Positions 46,613 through 58,115 of a DNA stretch of 64,000 nucleotides are shown here, in pieces. The notes beneath the pieces were generated by a model. The model searched no databases and was not told the DNA's origin. It was given only the letters and a program-made list of their open reading frames with translations. The DNA is taken from positions 456,687,004 to 456,751,003 of the forward strand of contig NC_085137.1 in the NCBI RefSeq assembly GCF_035046485.1, in the 5' to 3' direction. Source of the DNA: Aedes albopictus. Taxonomy: Eukaryota > Arthropoda > Insecta > Diptera > Culicidae. Numbering within the stretch: the stretch's first letter is position 1; every line of letters starts with the position of its first letter. The position numbers were made by a program, and so were the translations under genes.

Positions 46613-47219
46613 AAAAATTAGTACATTTTACAAAATTTAAAAACCCAATTTGCCGTAATATTGATTTTTCTACCTGGAACGACTCAAGTACTAAAATACG
46701 AAATGGGATTTCACAAAACATAACCTCTCTTTAGGAGGCCAATAGGAATAGACTAATCGAAAGAGCTCATTTTTCTGCGTTAGATGTGATTTATTGCGTT
46801 TAAATACCTTTGTTTTGATGGTTAATAAACAAAACAGTTTTAATTTCCGTAGATAGAATGACAGTTTAAATTTATAAAATGGCGATTAAAAGTAGAGGTT
46901 ATGTCTAGAAAATTTGGAAATTTCAGAAGGTTCTTCTGCCTTTCCTTCAGCTTAATCATCAAACTTTGATTAAATTTGCCGTTAAATCGATTTTGTCTAC
47001 CCGGTTTGAATAAAAAAAACTAGGGGTGGGTAATGTCTGAGACATAACCGCAAGCTTGACGTAGGACAACTTTTAGCGTGTAATAAACTTTTTTGAAGCT
47101 TCTACCCTATCTGGTGAATGCGCAGCTATCTAGCAACAGCAAGGGTGTCTGGACATCATTTCCGTTACGGTCGAGGATCTTGACTTCCGTGTTTGTGCGT
47201 ACGAACATGGCAGATTTGA

Positions 47220-47345
47220 AAGAAAATTCTCAGTTGTTAATAGTTGTGATGATTAAACGCTGAGCTGAGAGACAGGCTCCGTTTCAGTTCGAATTTCTGC
47301 CAAGAAGAACAAAAAGAAGTAGAGAAGAAATAGAAGAAGTGTCAA
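47220..47345 (+). mobile_element. SINE 3'-end fragment, diverged
   Basis: TCTCAGTTGTTAATAGTTGT, CGCTGAGCTGAGAGACAGGC and TGCCAAGAAGAACAAAAAGA follow the order of the 3' half of the SINE at 42719-43010. It lies just beyond the Helentron 3' end. Confidence 0.55.
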
Positions 47346-47408
47346 GAACAGGAATGAAAATATTTGGATCTGGAATTCTCCAATAACTCTTGTGGACTAT
47401 TTTTGGTG

Positions 47409-47424
47409 GTCCTGAAAAGGACCG
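47409..47424 (-). terminator. histone-type 3' stem-loop at the end of the Helentron transcript
   Basis: On the minus strand GGTCCTTTTCAGGACC: 6-bp stem, TTTC loop, preceded by ACCAAAC and followed by ACCAAAAATAGTCCA and CAAGAGTTATTGG. Stem, loop, CCAAA before, ACCA after, and a purine-rich AAGAG about 16 nt downstream match replication-dependent histone pre-mRNA ends (SLBP site plus histone downstream element). Confidence 0.75.
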
Positions 47425-47586
47425 TTTGGTGTTTGGTGGTGCTGATGTTCCTGGGAAGGTTCTTGTGCTACCGATGATTGTTAGCGACCAGGTGTTGTTT
47501 GTGGTGAGCATTTGCTGTGTATCGTATCGAATAACGTTGCATTCCGGGCTCCGGTTTCTTGAGCGTAGCGATGTATTTCCTGTAGA

Positions 47587-49862
47587 TTAGATGTTTGATA
47601 GTTCGGGCACTTCTACTGCGAGCACAGACAAAATTGGACGGTGATAAGAAAAATAAGAGCAATAGCGTCTACACTCTGCGCTAATGTTTTTAATGAAGGT
47701 TAAATCAATACACGAACCACCTAGTGTGGTTTCTTCGTTATGAGGATTAGCTAATGTTAAATTTAAATGCTTCTTCATGAAGTTAAGGAAATCAAAATTT
47801 TCTTGTTTGGAAACGTCAATATTAAAGTCTCCAGTGACAACCATTGGTGTGTCCAGTCTAACATATCTGAACAATTTCCGCGTCATGAACAACTTCGTAT
47901 TTCTTATGGTTGTTCCTGGTGAAATGTAAACCGACATTAGAAGTACTTCGGTTCCCATAACATTAACCTTTGCTGCACATATGTCTCCATAGTTGATCAC
48001 TTCGGCAAACGTCTCGTCTCGATCCTCACCGAGTTGCTTGATGGGATGCGGAACAGCCACGGTTGATGCCGTTTCCTTCTGATAGATCGCGACTCCAGCC
48101 GCTCTCATACCCATTCGCTTGCACTGGGTGATGCGCTTATATCCATCAATCTCTATTGTAGAGGTAGCATCCATCCAGGTTTCATTCAGAGCGAGAAATT
48201 CTACGCTTGAAAGGATTCGATCAGTCGCTATGTCCTGCGCGTGAGCGTTCAAACTCTGTACATTGAGGCTCATCAATGTGCATGCAGAGCTGCTGTTTTC
48301 AACTACTTCACTCAGTTCATCTCCTAGTGTACGCAGTCGGTGATTACTCAAACGCAACAACTCGTTCCTTAAATCCACCATCTTTGGTGAGTTGCTACCC
48401 TTAGCATGATGAAATTTAAACGAGTTTGCGGAGTTCGTCAAGTAAAGGCCTTGAAGCGTCGTAACACGTGACAAGCCAACGTACACCAATTGCTGATCTT
48501 GACTCTTGTCATAATCATACACGACCTCGGAGAAAGTGCCACCTTGCGACTTATGAACTGTTAACGCACAGGCACTAACCACCGGAAACTGTATGCGTTT
48601 GCATTTAATGATGCTGCTTAGCTTTATGTTACCTGAACGCTTTGCAATAGGAGTCCAATCGGGTTGCAGAATTCCTGGCCTTGAATAGACAGTTGGTCGC
48701 GATTTGATCCTCAACGCAGCACCTATCGTCTCGTTGTCGTACTTGAACCATAGTTTCACAACTGAGCCGTCTTCATCCTTTTCAATATATTTCAGCTCAC
48801 CTATCGCACCATTCACTACGCCATCTTCTACATCAACGTTGGTTGTAATCATGTATGGCATACCAACGGAAAGGCGTAGCAAATACGGTAACCCACCGGT
48901 TTCCACGACGCTCATCTTGTAGAGCTTGATGCGAGAGCTTGCCAGTTGACCAGCGTCCTTGTATCCCGCAAAAACGTCATCCGCTATACAGTCCAGAGCA
49001 TCCTGATTATGCAGTACTTCGTTGTTGTATGCTTCAACATCCGCATTCCGATGATAAAGCCGTATTGCTCCTGGTGCGTTTTGTTTACACCACTCTACAG
49101 TACGGAACCGACTTTCAATCAGTTTGGTCTCCTCAGCAGTCATTTGCTGGCCATTACCAATCTTAGTGAGTATACTGGAGAACTCTACATCTGTCTGCCG
49201 CATAACCTTAATAAGCGGTAAGAAATCCAATGCTTGCCAAAGAACAGCACCGTGAAAGGAATTACCTGTAGGCTTGTAAACAGGCCTTGCATTGACGGGT
49301 GGCAATTGTCGCAAGTCTCCACAGAATACGATGTTAATTCCGCCAAATGGATCATCATAATTGCCACTAATGTCCTGAAGACGCGCATGAATGGTGTTGA
49401 GAATATCCGCACCAATCATACTAACTTCATCGATTATGACCGCCTTAATGTTTGCAAAAGCATTGCGGTACAACTGCAGCATCTCAAAGCTGAGTTTCGA
49501 ATTGGCTCGCCTTGACATAGTAATCCGAAACGCTGAATGAACGGTTGTTCCTCCTATAGCAACGGCTGCTTTTCCGGTGGAAGCACACGCCACAAAGGCG
49601 TTCTTCTGCGCGTTGTGGGCTTGACTGTAGCGATTTATCGTCTCCATTAAAATGCGCAGAGTGAATGTTTTACCGCACCCAGCAGGTCCAGTAAAGAAAA
49701 TCTGCATCGGCTTGCTGCTTTCATCGTAACTGTGCAAACTGTGGATCATTTGCAGGATGAGGTCGCGCTGCTCAGCATTGGTTGTCCTCACCATTGCACA
49801 GTAATCTTCTTTCGACATGACATTAGTACGTTGCCTGATGACAGCATTCAGTGCTCCTGTGG
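47587..49862 (-). CDS. Helentron RepHel protein, PIF1 helicase and endonuclease part
   Basis: Unwinds the transposing strand; the endonuclease role in Helentrons is unproven. Motifs in order: Walker A GPAGCGKTF, GKAAVAIGGTTVHSAF, Walker B VIIDEVSMIG, FCGDLRQLPPV, VMRQTD, ALTVHKSQGGTFSEV and YVGLSRVTTLQG, all of PIF1 type. After about residue 560 comes an endonuclease/exonuclease/phosphatase fold: SLNVQSLNAH, ALNETW, SVYISPGT, VVTGDFNID, GSCIDLTF, and FSYHRPIL in place of the usual SDH. The frame is open throughout. The first 30 residues of the present open frame (MKRFLIYDVF...) come from the inserted inverted repeat; the original protein entered at ALNAVIRQ directly after HLPTG. The stop at 47587 is 162 nt before the stem-loop. 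Confidence 0.88.
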
Positions 49863-50248
49863 GCAGGCTTGTCCGCACTGAGCGCATGGAAATTCTGCTC
49901 TTTGGATTTACACCATCAAACACATCATAAATCAGAAATCTTTTCATCTTATCAGATAGAAAGGTGTTGAAATATTGTAAATGTCATTTCGAACTGTCAA
50001 AAAACCGCACCGCAGAGCCGCACGGGCCGTTCAAAGTGAAATTCACTAGAGTGTTTTCACCCGGGTGAAAATCTCTTTGCGCGCTCCGTGTGGCTCTGCG
50101 GTGCGGTTTTTTGACAGTTCGAAATGACATTTACAATATTTCAACATCCTTCTATCAGATAAGATGAAAAGATTTCTAATTTATGATGTGCTTGATGGTG
50201 TAAATCCAAAGAGCAGAATTTTCATGCGTTCAGTGCGGACAAGCCTGC
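49863..50248. mobile_element. inverted-repeat insertion splitting the Helentron gene, 386 bp
   Basis: The ends GCAGGCTTGTCCGCACTGA and its reverse complement are inverted repeats extending about 170 bp inward (through ATCTTATCAGATAGAA and AAAACCGCACCGCAGAGCC) with few mismatches and a short divergent centre near 50040-50075. CTGTGG flanks both sides (49857-49862, 50249-50254), and the match can be read as 9 bp (CTGTGGGCA). Removing it together with one flank rejoins the frame exactly between HLPTG and ALNAV, so it is a late insertion. Confidence 0.88.
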
Positions 50249-53200
50249 CTGTGGGCAAATGTTCAATATCGTCGTTGTTGGGCTCCATGATGATCGTTCG
50301 CACAAATTCATCATTCTTCTCTGTAGCGGCATTCTCCTGCTCACCAACCTCTTCGTTCTCACAAGTACGAAGGTATTCCTCTACAGTCTGTTCCAAATTC
50401 AGCTCGCAGTCATATTCCCTTCGTTTTCTCAAGAGATCTGCCTCATTCGTATCATAAAGCTGAAGAAACTTGTTGCCATCCAGAATGTCGCAGACTTCGT
50501 TTCTGAATGGCCAAAACAAAAGTACCGATTCACGCTTGTACTCAGCCAACTCGTTCATGCTGTAGCCACGCCATCTCAATATTCGTGGAACATTCCGGAT
50601 AGTGTAGGTGTTAGTACCTCTTCTTTGAGTGTACCGTGCTGCGAAGTCAGCTAAACAAACATCTTCTAAGCCATCGCGCTCTTCGTATTTCTGGATAATG
50701 TTCTTGGTCCACACATCAGTCGAATCCTCATCGATTTCCTCTTCATCCATCTGCCTGTACTGTTTCCTAGATCTTATCCTTTCATGAGGCCACATCGTTG
50801 GCAAGAATTGAACTTTCCTGCTGGCTTCAGACATAGGCAATCGCAGAAGTACCCATGCAGCTTCCTGGGCACACATCTCCACAGAGTTCAGCATTTTCAA
50901 ACTAACCTTCTTCAGCAAAGCCGTGTAATCTTGGTCCGGATACTGCTCTTGCAGAGCGATAAGCTCTCGATGCAATCCACTTATACCGCGGTTGGACTTG
51001 TTGACATAGTCAACCAAGTAACACGCACATGAGTACACGTCGAGGATGAACTGCAAATCCATGTTAGAACGAAGCTTTTGAGCAATCCATGGGTTGAAAG
51101 GATTCGTCCATAGCTCATTCATCACTCGCTTCAGGAAGATCGTTGGTCGCTTAATCGAAGAACGCAGAACATCAAGGTAGTACTCGTATGTACATTTACA
51201 GTCGTCTAGAAACTCCTCTAACGTGTCAAATGCCTTGGTTTCCAAAATTTGTCTCATTTCCGAGGCACGCTTCCTCAATCGATCACGGCGACTATCATCA
51301 GCGGTGAGAGGAATCAGTGTTCGCTCTTCGTTCATTGGCCAGTACGGTATGTTAAACCTGCAACGCTTTTCATTACGTTTGTAGCAAGTACGCGTGTGGT
51401 CATGAATCTGCTTCTTGATCGTTTCCGGCAAATGCACAGCGCTGATGGAACTAACTTTCCTAATAAGTTCCATTGTAGCAGGCATATCTTCAGAAACAGT
51501 TTCGTTAGGATCGTTTGCGAGCCAAAGCATGATATGTGCATGTGGGCTGCCGCGATGCTGAAACTCGATGCGCTTGAAGGAGTCCACGACGTAATGCTTT
51601 CCCAACGGGCTGAACCTTGGTAAAGAAAGGATCGTCATGAGAACATCGACAAGCTTGTTGAAGTACAAGCAGCACGTGACGGCATCGTCATTGACCAGCG
51701 TTGCTCGCTGTAGAGCACTCAGCTCCTGCAGCGGGTCCGTTAGAGCAATGCCGTTATACTCACTGGAAAGTTTGTGTAGCTGCTTCAACAAAAGAGGCCA
51801 TTGAGTTTCACTGGCGCTCAAAGTCAGAAACATTGTTGGCTTCCCCAACTGTCGTATCATGGCGAAAAGGTCCTGTTTCCTTTGATACCAATATTGCACT
51901 GAATTTGGTATCGACTTCATAAACGACAGGTTCCGTTCCATAAGACCTTCCACGAAAGATCGGTCGTTGAGCTGTCCTCGCGTTATGTTCGCGGTTCCCA
52001 CGCTTTTGAAGACATGCTGTAACCCTTCGGTAACTCGAAGACGCAGAATCTTCATAGCCATGTACAGCAAATGGTTGGGCTTGGCTCCTCGCCTATCACT
52101 CCGTCTCAGCTCACTAGTAGCCTTCATGAAAGGCGTGACGTGAATCCCAGCCTTGAATTTTCTGGGGTGTCCAAGATAAATATCCGGAAAGGAAAGCTCC
52201 TCGGCATCATCATCGTAAACGATGGATACTGGTCTCCTGTTTTGTGCTGGGGCGATTTCCAAACACTTATCCTCATTCCACATAAGTGTCTGTTGTTGGC
52301 CAGCAAACATCTCCACATCATTGGTTTCCTCGATGACATCCAGCTGGATTGCGTCTCCATCCCGCGATGAACCAGGTTGAGGCTCAGAAGCAATAGCGTT
52401 CAATCGTTCTTGGTTAAAACTTACCCCCTCCCGTCTATACAAAGGAGTGGTAACGAGATATTCCAACCAAGCTTTCACCACAGACTTTTTGACGAATCCA
52501 GACAAGTAATTTGATTTATGAATAAGGTGCTTTTTAATGCACACGTTAAAAGCATAATCATCTTCAAGCTCGCGTGGAAGTGCCCTAACCATCTCATCTA
52601 CATCCACTGGAACATTGATCACCTGACCAATGATCGTGTAACTGCCTAAAATTTCGGATAACATTTTATATAATCGAATAAAATGAGAAAATGTATATGT
52701 CAATCATACCTTGCGCTTGGCGCAGGCGACGAATCTGCATAAATGGCAGTCGTGGTGAAATAAGCCTATCACTAATTGGGTCCAGCGGTGGAAGGCCCAA
52801 AGGATAAGGTGGATATTTGAACCCATTCGATGTTGACAAATTGGGTACAGCACCACGTTGCAAACTGCTGCGACAAGTCTGGCATACTTTGAATTCATTG
52901 ACCGATTCAAAATGATTTCCCTCTATCAACACTCTCCCTGCAGCTTCGGTGATTGACTTTAGATCATTGATGAACCACAGCCTATCACATACGCTGCACG
53001 GTATACCAAATTCATTTTCAGTGAACCGTTTGTGGAACTCTCGATCAGCTTTATCGAATTTTGGTTCTTCTTGAATTGGTATAGATATGTCAATTCCTGT
53101 AAACATTAATTGATTCATTATGCGCACCATTTAGTAATGATAATACCAATAGTTTACTCACCCTGACCAAAGTGATCAGGAATTAGAACAGACTCGTTCT

Positions 53201-54578
53201 GCTCAGAACGAAATGGAACAAGCTCTGTAAAATGAGATTGAAAATAATGATTAAATGTTTGCCAAATCATTAATGCTTTTGGTAAAATGTGTCTGGCTTG
53301 GTGTCTGGCATAAATATTTTGAAATATTCTTGAGAAGAAAAATACACAAAATATTGTATACGTCAAAAAATGCTTTCTGTTGACAAATATGATCGTAGTT
53401 TTATAGGGGTATTCCTAAAGTAGTGTATATTAAGTATCGTCAATCAATAAACATGGGTTTCGTTGTGGAATTAATGTGGTGACAGGTGAACTTGAAAATC
53501 TTCACAACAATAATATGCATACAACAGTCAATAAGCACTTACCTTGGGATCGAAATTGTTCAACATGGGCTTCCCCATCTACATGAATAGATGGAGCGAT
53601 TCCTAGGAAAAATGAGGAAAATCTTTAACTTACTATACACTTGCCATTGAATAATGTTTGGATTACAAAGATTATACAACGTTCACATTTCGAGCTCAAC
53701 GTGTTAACGTCAACCGTCGAGTCCCCCATGAGTGCTACAGATTTTCAATTTACGAATTTGTCGCCAAACTCTACCACATTAAGCACAAAAGTAAAAAGTA
53801 GTGGAATTGGAGTGCTTTAATCATTAGCATAAACATCAATACGTGAAAGCTTTCCCATGATAAGCTATTCAAATCGATATATTTCATATCAAACCCTGCA
53901 CATTGTACCGAATCGTGAAAAGTCAGCAAGTAAAAATCAAGTAACCGAAGAAACAAGCCAAGTTTCAATGGAAAAATAAAACCAACTAAGTATTATGAAT
54001 TGAAAAATGGTATTATTTAACAACACTTGCTCACTTAAAAAGATTAGATACATGCACTTTTAATGCTTTCAGTCAGCTATCTGCTATTTCTGAAAGTACG
54101 ACACTAGATAACAAACTAGCTTGCAGCAGTAATGCACAGCAGAAAACTTTTCCTGACAGCTGCACCGGGATCATACTATGCTAACGACTTAATGCTTGTG
54201 TGATACAAGTTGCATGACCGCGAATGCACTTTGAAAATGATAATTTTACTCACCGCTATATGGAACCGCACCATTTGGCAAGGTACCGTTGACTGGGACT
54301 GCTACAAATCTCACCGGATCAGTGCTCCTGCCCGGAAGAGGTTCCAGCACAAAATTGAGCACCGGCTCAAGATTGGCAGCCGCAGTCGTACCGGCATTGA
54401 CACCGGGCCCGACACCAACGCCGATAGTTTCCCGCGCATTTTTCCTCCGCTGCCTGTACTGCCTCATGCGTTCCGCATTCGTCACTGCAGGCCTCGGCGA
54501 GACTCCTTCGATTTCCTGCTCTTCACGCTTCCGCTTGCGGAAGTTCACAAGATATTTTGCTTCCAAACGGCGCGGCAT
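50181..54578 (-). CDS. Helentron RepHel protein, N-terminal and Rep part (spliced)
   Basis: Rep nicks and joins single DNA strands during rolling-circle transposition. I infer exons 54578-54254, 53602-53543, 53224-53162, 53096-52710 and 52645-50181 with GT-AG borders and continuous phase. The first exon is basic (NAERMRQYRQRRKN). The fourth carries CSVC and CQTC, a zinc-binding pair, and PFMQIRRLRQ typical of Helitron N-termini. The last holds SYTIIGQVINVPVDV, HUH in FQHRGSPHAHIMLW (plus strand about 51530-51570) and two tyrosines in CACYLVDYVNKS (about 51000-51030). The natural reading frame leaves this part at about 50254, where the inverted-repeat insertion adds a foreign 24-residue tail and a stop. 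Introns are inferred from sequence only. Confidence 0.82.
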
Positions 54579-54714
54579 CCTTTCAGCAACGAACGGAATG
54601 TTGTACTCACTATCACCTGTCACACAACAACCGGCACAACGAAACACTTCCTCGGAAGAACCACCTTCGGCGACTGAAGAGTCAAAATGGACAAAAGTCC
54701 ATGCGAGATTCCGA

Positions 54715-54722
54715 CTTTTATA
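54715..54722 (-). promoter_or_regulatory. TATA box of the Helentron gene
   Basis: TATAAAAG on the minus strand, with GTCCATTTTG about 30 nt downstream and CTCCGCCC about 50 nt upstream. The spacing is right for a Pol II core promoter, and the arrangement resembles that of the array units at 55818 and 57726 (TATAAAAG, then GTCATTTTC). Confidence 0.65.
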
Positions 54723-54916
54723 TCCTCAAAATACATAACCAAGATACGTTGGCAAATTTGGAATGGGCGGAGCTATGCATGGAGTAAAGTTGTAATGTAA
54801 ACCATTTCGCTGAGCGTATTCATAAGTTATTCTAGTCAAAGTCGCAAGCTACCATGATTTCTAAATCGATGAAGGAAAATTATCCGATTCGCAACTCTTG
54901 AGGAATTAGTTTCGGT

Positions 54917-55147
54917 GGTCCTGAAAAGGACCGTTAAATGGACGATTTTGGGAAGGAAACGACATGAATTCACCATGCCGTGTTGGTTTTCCCCGCCGTC
55001 GGAAACTGATTGCTGCCGTAGTTTTACTTCTTGCCTGGTGAGATTCCTGGCCGAGCAGAGATTTGTCGCTGTGTTAGTGTGTGCTGCTGCCGGGCTGGAG
55101 GCGCCACGAACCTCCTTGTCTGATCCAACGAAAATGACGAAAGAATG
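54917..55147 (-). other. array unit 1: short unit with histone-type 3' end, promoter missing
   Basis: Stem-loop GGTCCTTTTCAGGACC at 54932-54917 with ACCGAAACTAATTCCT and CAAGAGTTGCG beyond it. The unit shares GTCATTTTCGTTGGATCAG, GGCGCCTCCA and GGTGAATTCATG with units 2, 3 and 5, but its upstream sequence diverges at GAAAGAAT and no TATA box is left. No known protein is encoded. Confidence 0.65.
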
Positions 55148-55561
55148 TTAGAATTACAACCATGTTTCACACAAAACGGTCTAGATATGATAATGTATCG
55201 ATGAATTCTTTATACCATTAGCGGCCAGCTTGATCACTGTGTCAGAGCCATTTCACCAGGCATATTTTCAGCTTTCGATTGCACCACGTTTTTGCCGATC
55301 TATGGAATTAAACCTTTGAGGAATCAGGATGATTTAAGAAAGAAAATTACATGAATTCACAATTTTGCACAATGCATGTTGGTTTTCTCCGCGTCAAATG
55401 CTGGGCCACCGAAGACTGATCCACTGTTTGCTGCCGTGAATAAAATTTATAGCCGACTTTACTCTTGCTGAGAAACGGAGATGCCTTTCACTTTTGGTTG
55501 CACTAAGCTTTTCTCGATCTATGGCGGTCCAACTCATAACTCTTTTGGAAAGATTTTCGGT

Positions 55562-55818
55562 GGTCCTGAAAAGGACCGTTTATATTATGGACGATTTTGA
55601 TGAATTCACCACGCCACGCAATGCGTGTTGGTTTTCTCCATGCTGAATGCTGGAAGCCGTCGTAAACTGGTCCGCCGCTTGCTGCCTTGGATGAAATTTC
55701 CAGCCGAGCCGAGCCGTCGCTGGGTTGGTGTGTGCTGCTGTCGTAGTGGAGGCGCCACTAACCTCCTTGACTGATCCAACGAAAATGACGGAAGAAAACC
55801 GAGGACAAAGCTTTTATA
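55562..55818 (-). other. array unit 2: TATA promoter plus histone-type 3' end
   Basis: TATAAAAG (55818-55811), an initiator-like GTCATTTTC 30 nt downstream, a GC box and ATGCAAAC octamer-like motif about 55-60 nt upstream, and the stem-loop at 55577-55562 followed by ACCGAAAATCTTTCC and AAAAGAGTTATG. The predicted transcript is about 225 nt. A short frame ending shortly before the stem-loop is conserved loosely with other units (KPTRIAWHGEFI); no domain is recognised. Confidence 0.65.
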
Positions 55819-56404
55819 CCCCTAGATTAGCAGGCGAAGCTCCTCCCATTTGGGTGGCTTTACAGTTTATTTCGTTTGCATGCCCCGCCCGCTTGCACCC
55901 AGACGCTTCAAACCATTAAGCAACCGAGAAATGAGTAAATTTCCATTGAAAGGATTAAATTATCAAAATATTAAATGGTTTGGATCATCGAAAAATGTTA
56001 GATTTAAACCATGCTTTACACACGGTCCGGATAGGATAATGCGTTGATGAACTCTGTATACCATTAGCAGCCAGCTTCATCACTGTGTCAGAGCCATTTT
56101 GCCATTTCACCAAGCATATTTTCACTTTTCGATTGCACCACGTTTTTGCCGATCTATGGAATGAAACCTTTGAGGAATCAGGATGATTTAAGAAAGAAAA
56201 TTAAATGAATTAGCAATTTCACACAAAGCATGTTGGTTTTCTCCGCGCTAAATGCTGGGTCACCGAAAACTGATCCACTGCTTGCTGCCGTGAATAAAAT
56301 TAATAGCCGACCTCACTCTTGCTGAGAAACGACGATGTCTTTTACTTTTTGGGTGCAACACTATTCTCGATCGAATCCAATTCTCTTTTGGAAAGATTTT
56401 CGGT

Positions 56405-56655
56405 GGTCCTGAAAAGGACCGTTCTGGACGATTTAGATGAATTCACCATGCCACGCAATGCGTGTTGGTTTTCTCCATGCTGAATGCTGGAAGCAGTCGT
56501 AAACTGGCCCGCCGCTTGCTGCCTTGGATGAAATTTCCAGCCGAGCCGAGCCGTCGCTGGGTTGGTCTGTGCTGCTGCCGTACTGGAGGCGCCACCAACT
56601 TCTTTGACTGATCCAACGAAAATGACGAAAGAAAACCGGGGACAAAGCACTTATA
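56405..56655 (-). other. array unit 3: TATA-like promoter plus histone-type 3' end
   Basis: TATAAGTG (56655-56648), GTCATTTTCG 30 nt downstream, GGGCGGGGCATGCAAAC upstream, stem-loop at 56420-56405 followed by ACCGAAAATCTTTCC and AAAAGAGAATTGG. About 90 percent similar to unit 2 by eye. A 70-residue frame on this strand ends RKPTRIAWHGEFI, its stop about 25 nt before the stem-loop. Confidence 0.65.
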
Positions 56656-57193
56656 CCCCTAGATTAGCAGGTCAAGCTCCTCCCATTTGGCTGGCTTTCC
56701 AGTTTATTTCGTTTGCATGCCCCGCCCACTAGCACCCAGACGCTTCAAACCATTAAGCAACCGAGAAATGAGCCAATTTTCATTCAGCAATGTTTCTAAT
56801 TTGGAAAATTCGATGTAGAATTCCAGGTGGAATCATTAGTGGCCGGCTTTATCATTGTTGCTGAGCCATCAAGCATTCAAAATATTTCACTTTTTTGTTG
56901 CACAACGCTTTTCCAGATCGATGGGATTAAACCTTCAAGGAATCTGGACGATTTAAGAAAGAAAATTACATGAATTCACCATTTCACGCATGCGTGTTGG
57001 GTTTCTCCGCGGTTAATGCTGGATACCATCGAAAATTGCCTCGTAGCTTGCTTCCGTGGATAAGATTGAGTGACCGTCTCCGCTGTTGCCAAGCAACGAG
57101 TATTCACTCTTTTACTGTTTGGTTCCACAACACTTTTCTCGACTGATGGATGAAAATAATCCGATTTCTAACTCTTGATGAATCATTTTCGGT

Positions 57194-57310
57194 GGCCCTG
57201 ATAAGGACCGTTTGGTCATGAATTCACCATGTCACGCGATGTGTGTTGGTTTTCTCTGCGCTAAATACTGGACCGCCGAAAACTGACCCACTGCTTGCTG
57301 CCGTGGATAA
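57194..57310 (-). other. array unit 4: truncated, variant stem-loop
   Basis: GGTCCTTATCAGGGCC at 57209-57194: loop TATC and one T-G pair, followed by ACCGAAAATGATTCAT and CAAGAGTTAG. Only the 3' half of the unit (GAGAAAACCAACACAC and following) is present, and no TATA box is seen. Probably decayed. Confidence 0.55.
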
Positions 57311-57469
57311 AATTAATGGTGGGATTCACTTCTTCTGAGAAGCCGAGCTGTTGATTGATTGATTTGTCTTTATTAGAGAGACTTTCAAAGCCGAGCTGTC
57401 TTTCACTTTGGATTGCACTAAGCTTTTCTCGATCGATGGTGGTCCAACTCTTCAGGGAAGATTTTCGGT

Positions 57470-57726
57470 GGTCCTGAAAAGGACCGTTTATATTATGGAC
57501 GATTTTGATGAATTCACCATGCCACGCAATACGTGTTGGTTTTCTCCATGCTGAATGCTGGAAGCCGTCGTATAGTGGCCCGCCGCTTGCTGCCTTGGAT
57601 GAAATTTCTAGCCGAGCCGAGCCGTCGCTGGGTCGGTGTGTGCTGCTGTCGTAGTGGAGGCGCCACTCACCTCCTTGACTGATCCAACGAAAATGACGAA
57701 AGAAAACCGAGGACAAAGCTTTTATA
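57470..57726 (-). other. array unit 5: TATA promoter plus histone-type 3' end
   Basis: TATAAAAG (57726-57719), GTCATTTTCG, ATGCAAAT octamer-like motif upstream, stem-loop at 57485-57470 followed by ACCGAAAATCTTCCCT and GAAGAGTTGG. Closest to unit 2; the two differ at few positions between TATA and stem-loop. One frame runs through the stem-loop without a stop, arguing against a conserved protein. Confidence 0.65.
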
Positions 57727-58115
57727 CCCCTAGATTAGCAGGCGAAGCTCCTCCCATTTGGGTGGCTTTCCAGTTTATTTCATTTGCATGCCCCGCCCGC
57801 ATGTACCCCAACGCTTTAAACGAATAACCAACCCAGAAATGAGTAAATTGTCAATGAACGGATAAAGTAACCAAAATATTGAATTGAGTAGATCATTGTA
57901 ATTCGAAAAATGTTAGAATTAAACAATGTTTCACACAAAATGGCCTTAATAGGAAAAAGCGTTGCAAAATTCCAGGTGGAATCATTAGTGACTGGCTTCA
58001 TCAATGTTGCTGATTAATGGCATTCAATTTTTTTCACTTTTTGGTTGCACTGCAGTTTTCTCGATCGATGAAGAAACATTTTTCGATTCGTAGCTCTTGT
58101 GGAATTTGTTTCGGT

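Larger units (their letters stand above)
47409..54722 (-). mobile_element. Helentron (Helitron-type rolling-circle transposon)
   Basis: The block encodes, in order on the minus strand, an N-terminal basic/zinc-binding region, a Rep domain with HUH and two tyrosines, a PIF1 helicase and a C-terminal endonuclease. An endonuclease after the helicase distinguishes Helentrons from canonical Helitrons. A TATA box lies at 54722-54715 and a histone-type stem-loop at 47424-47409. True transposon ends were not found; the coordinates mark the transcription unit. The coding sequence is split by a 386-bp inverted-repeat insertion at 49863-50248. Confidence 0.85.

Noticed and set aside
50164..50457. plus-strand frame starting MKRFLIYDVL
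   Set aside because: It is the mirror arm of the inverted-repeat insertion repeated from the minus-strand frame at 49947, then antisense of Rep.
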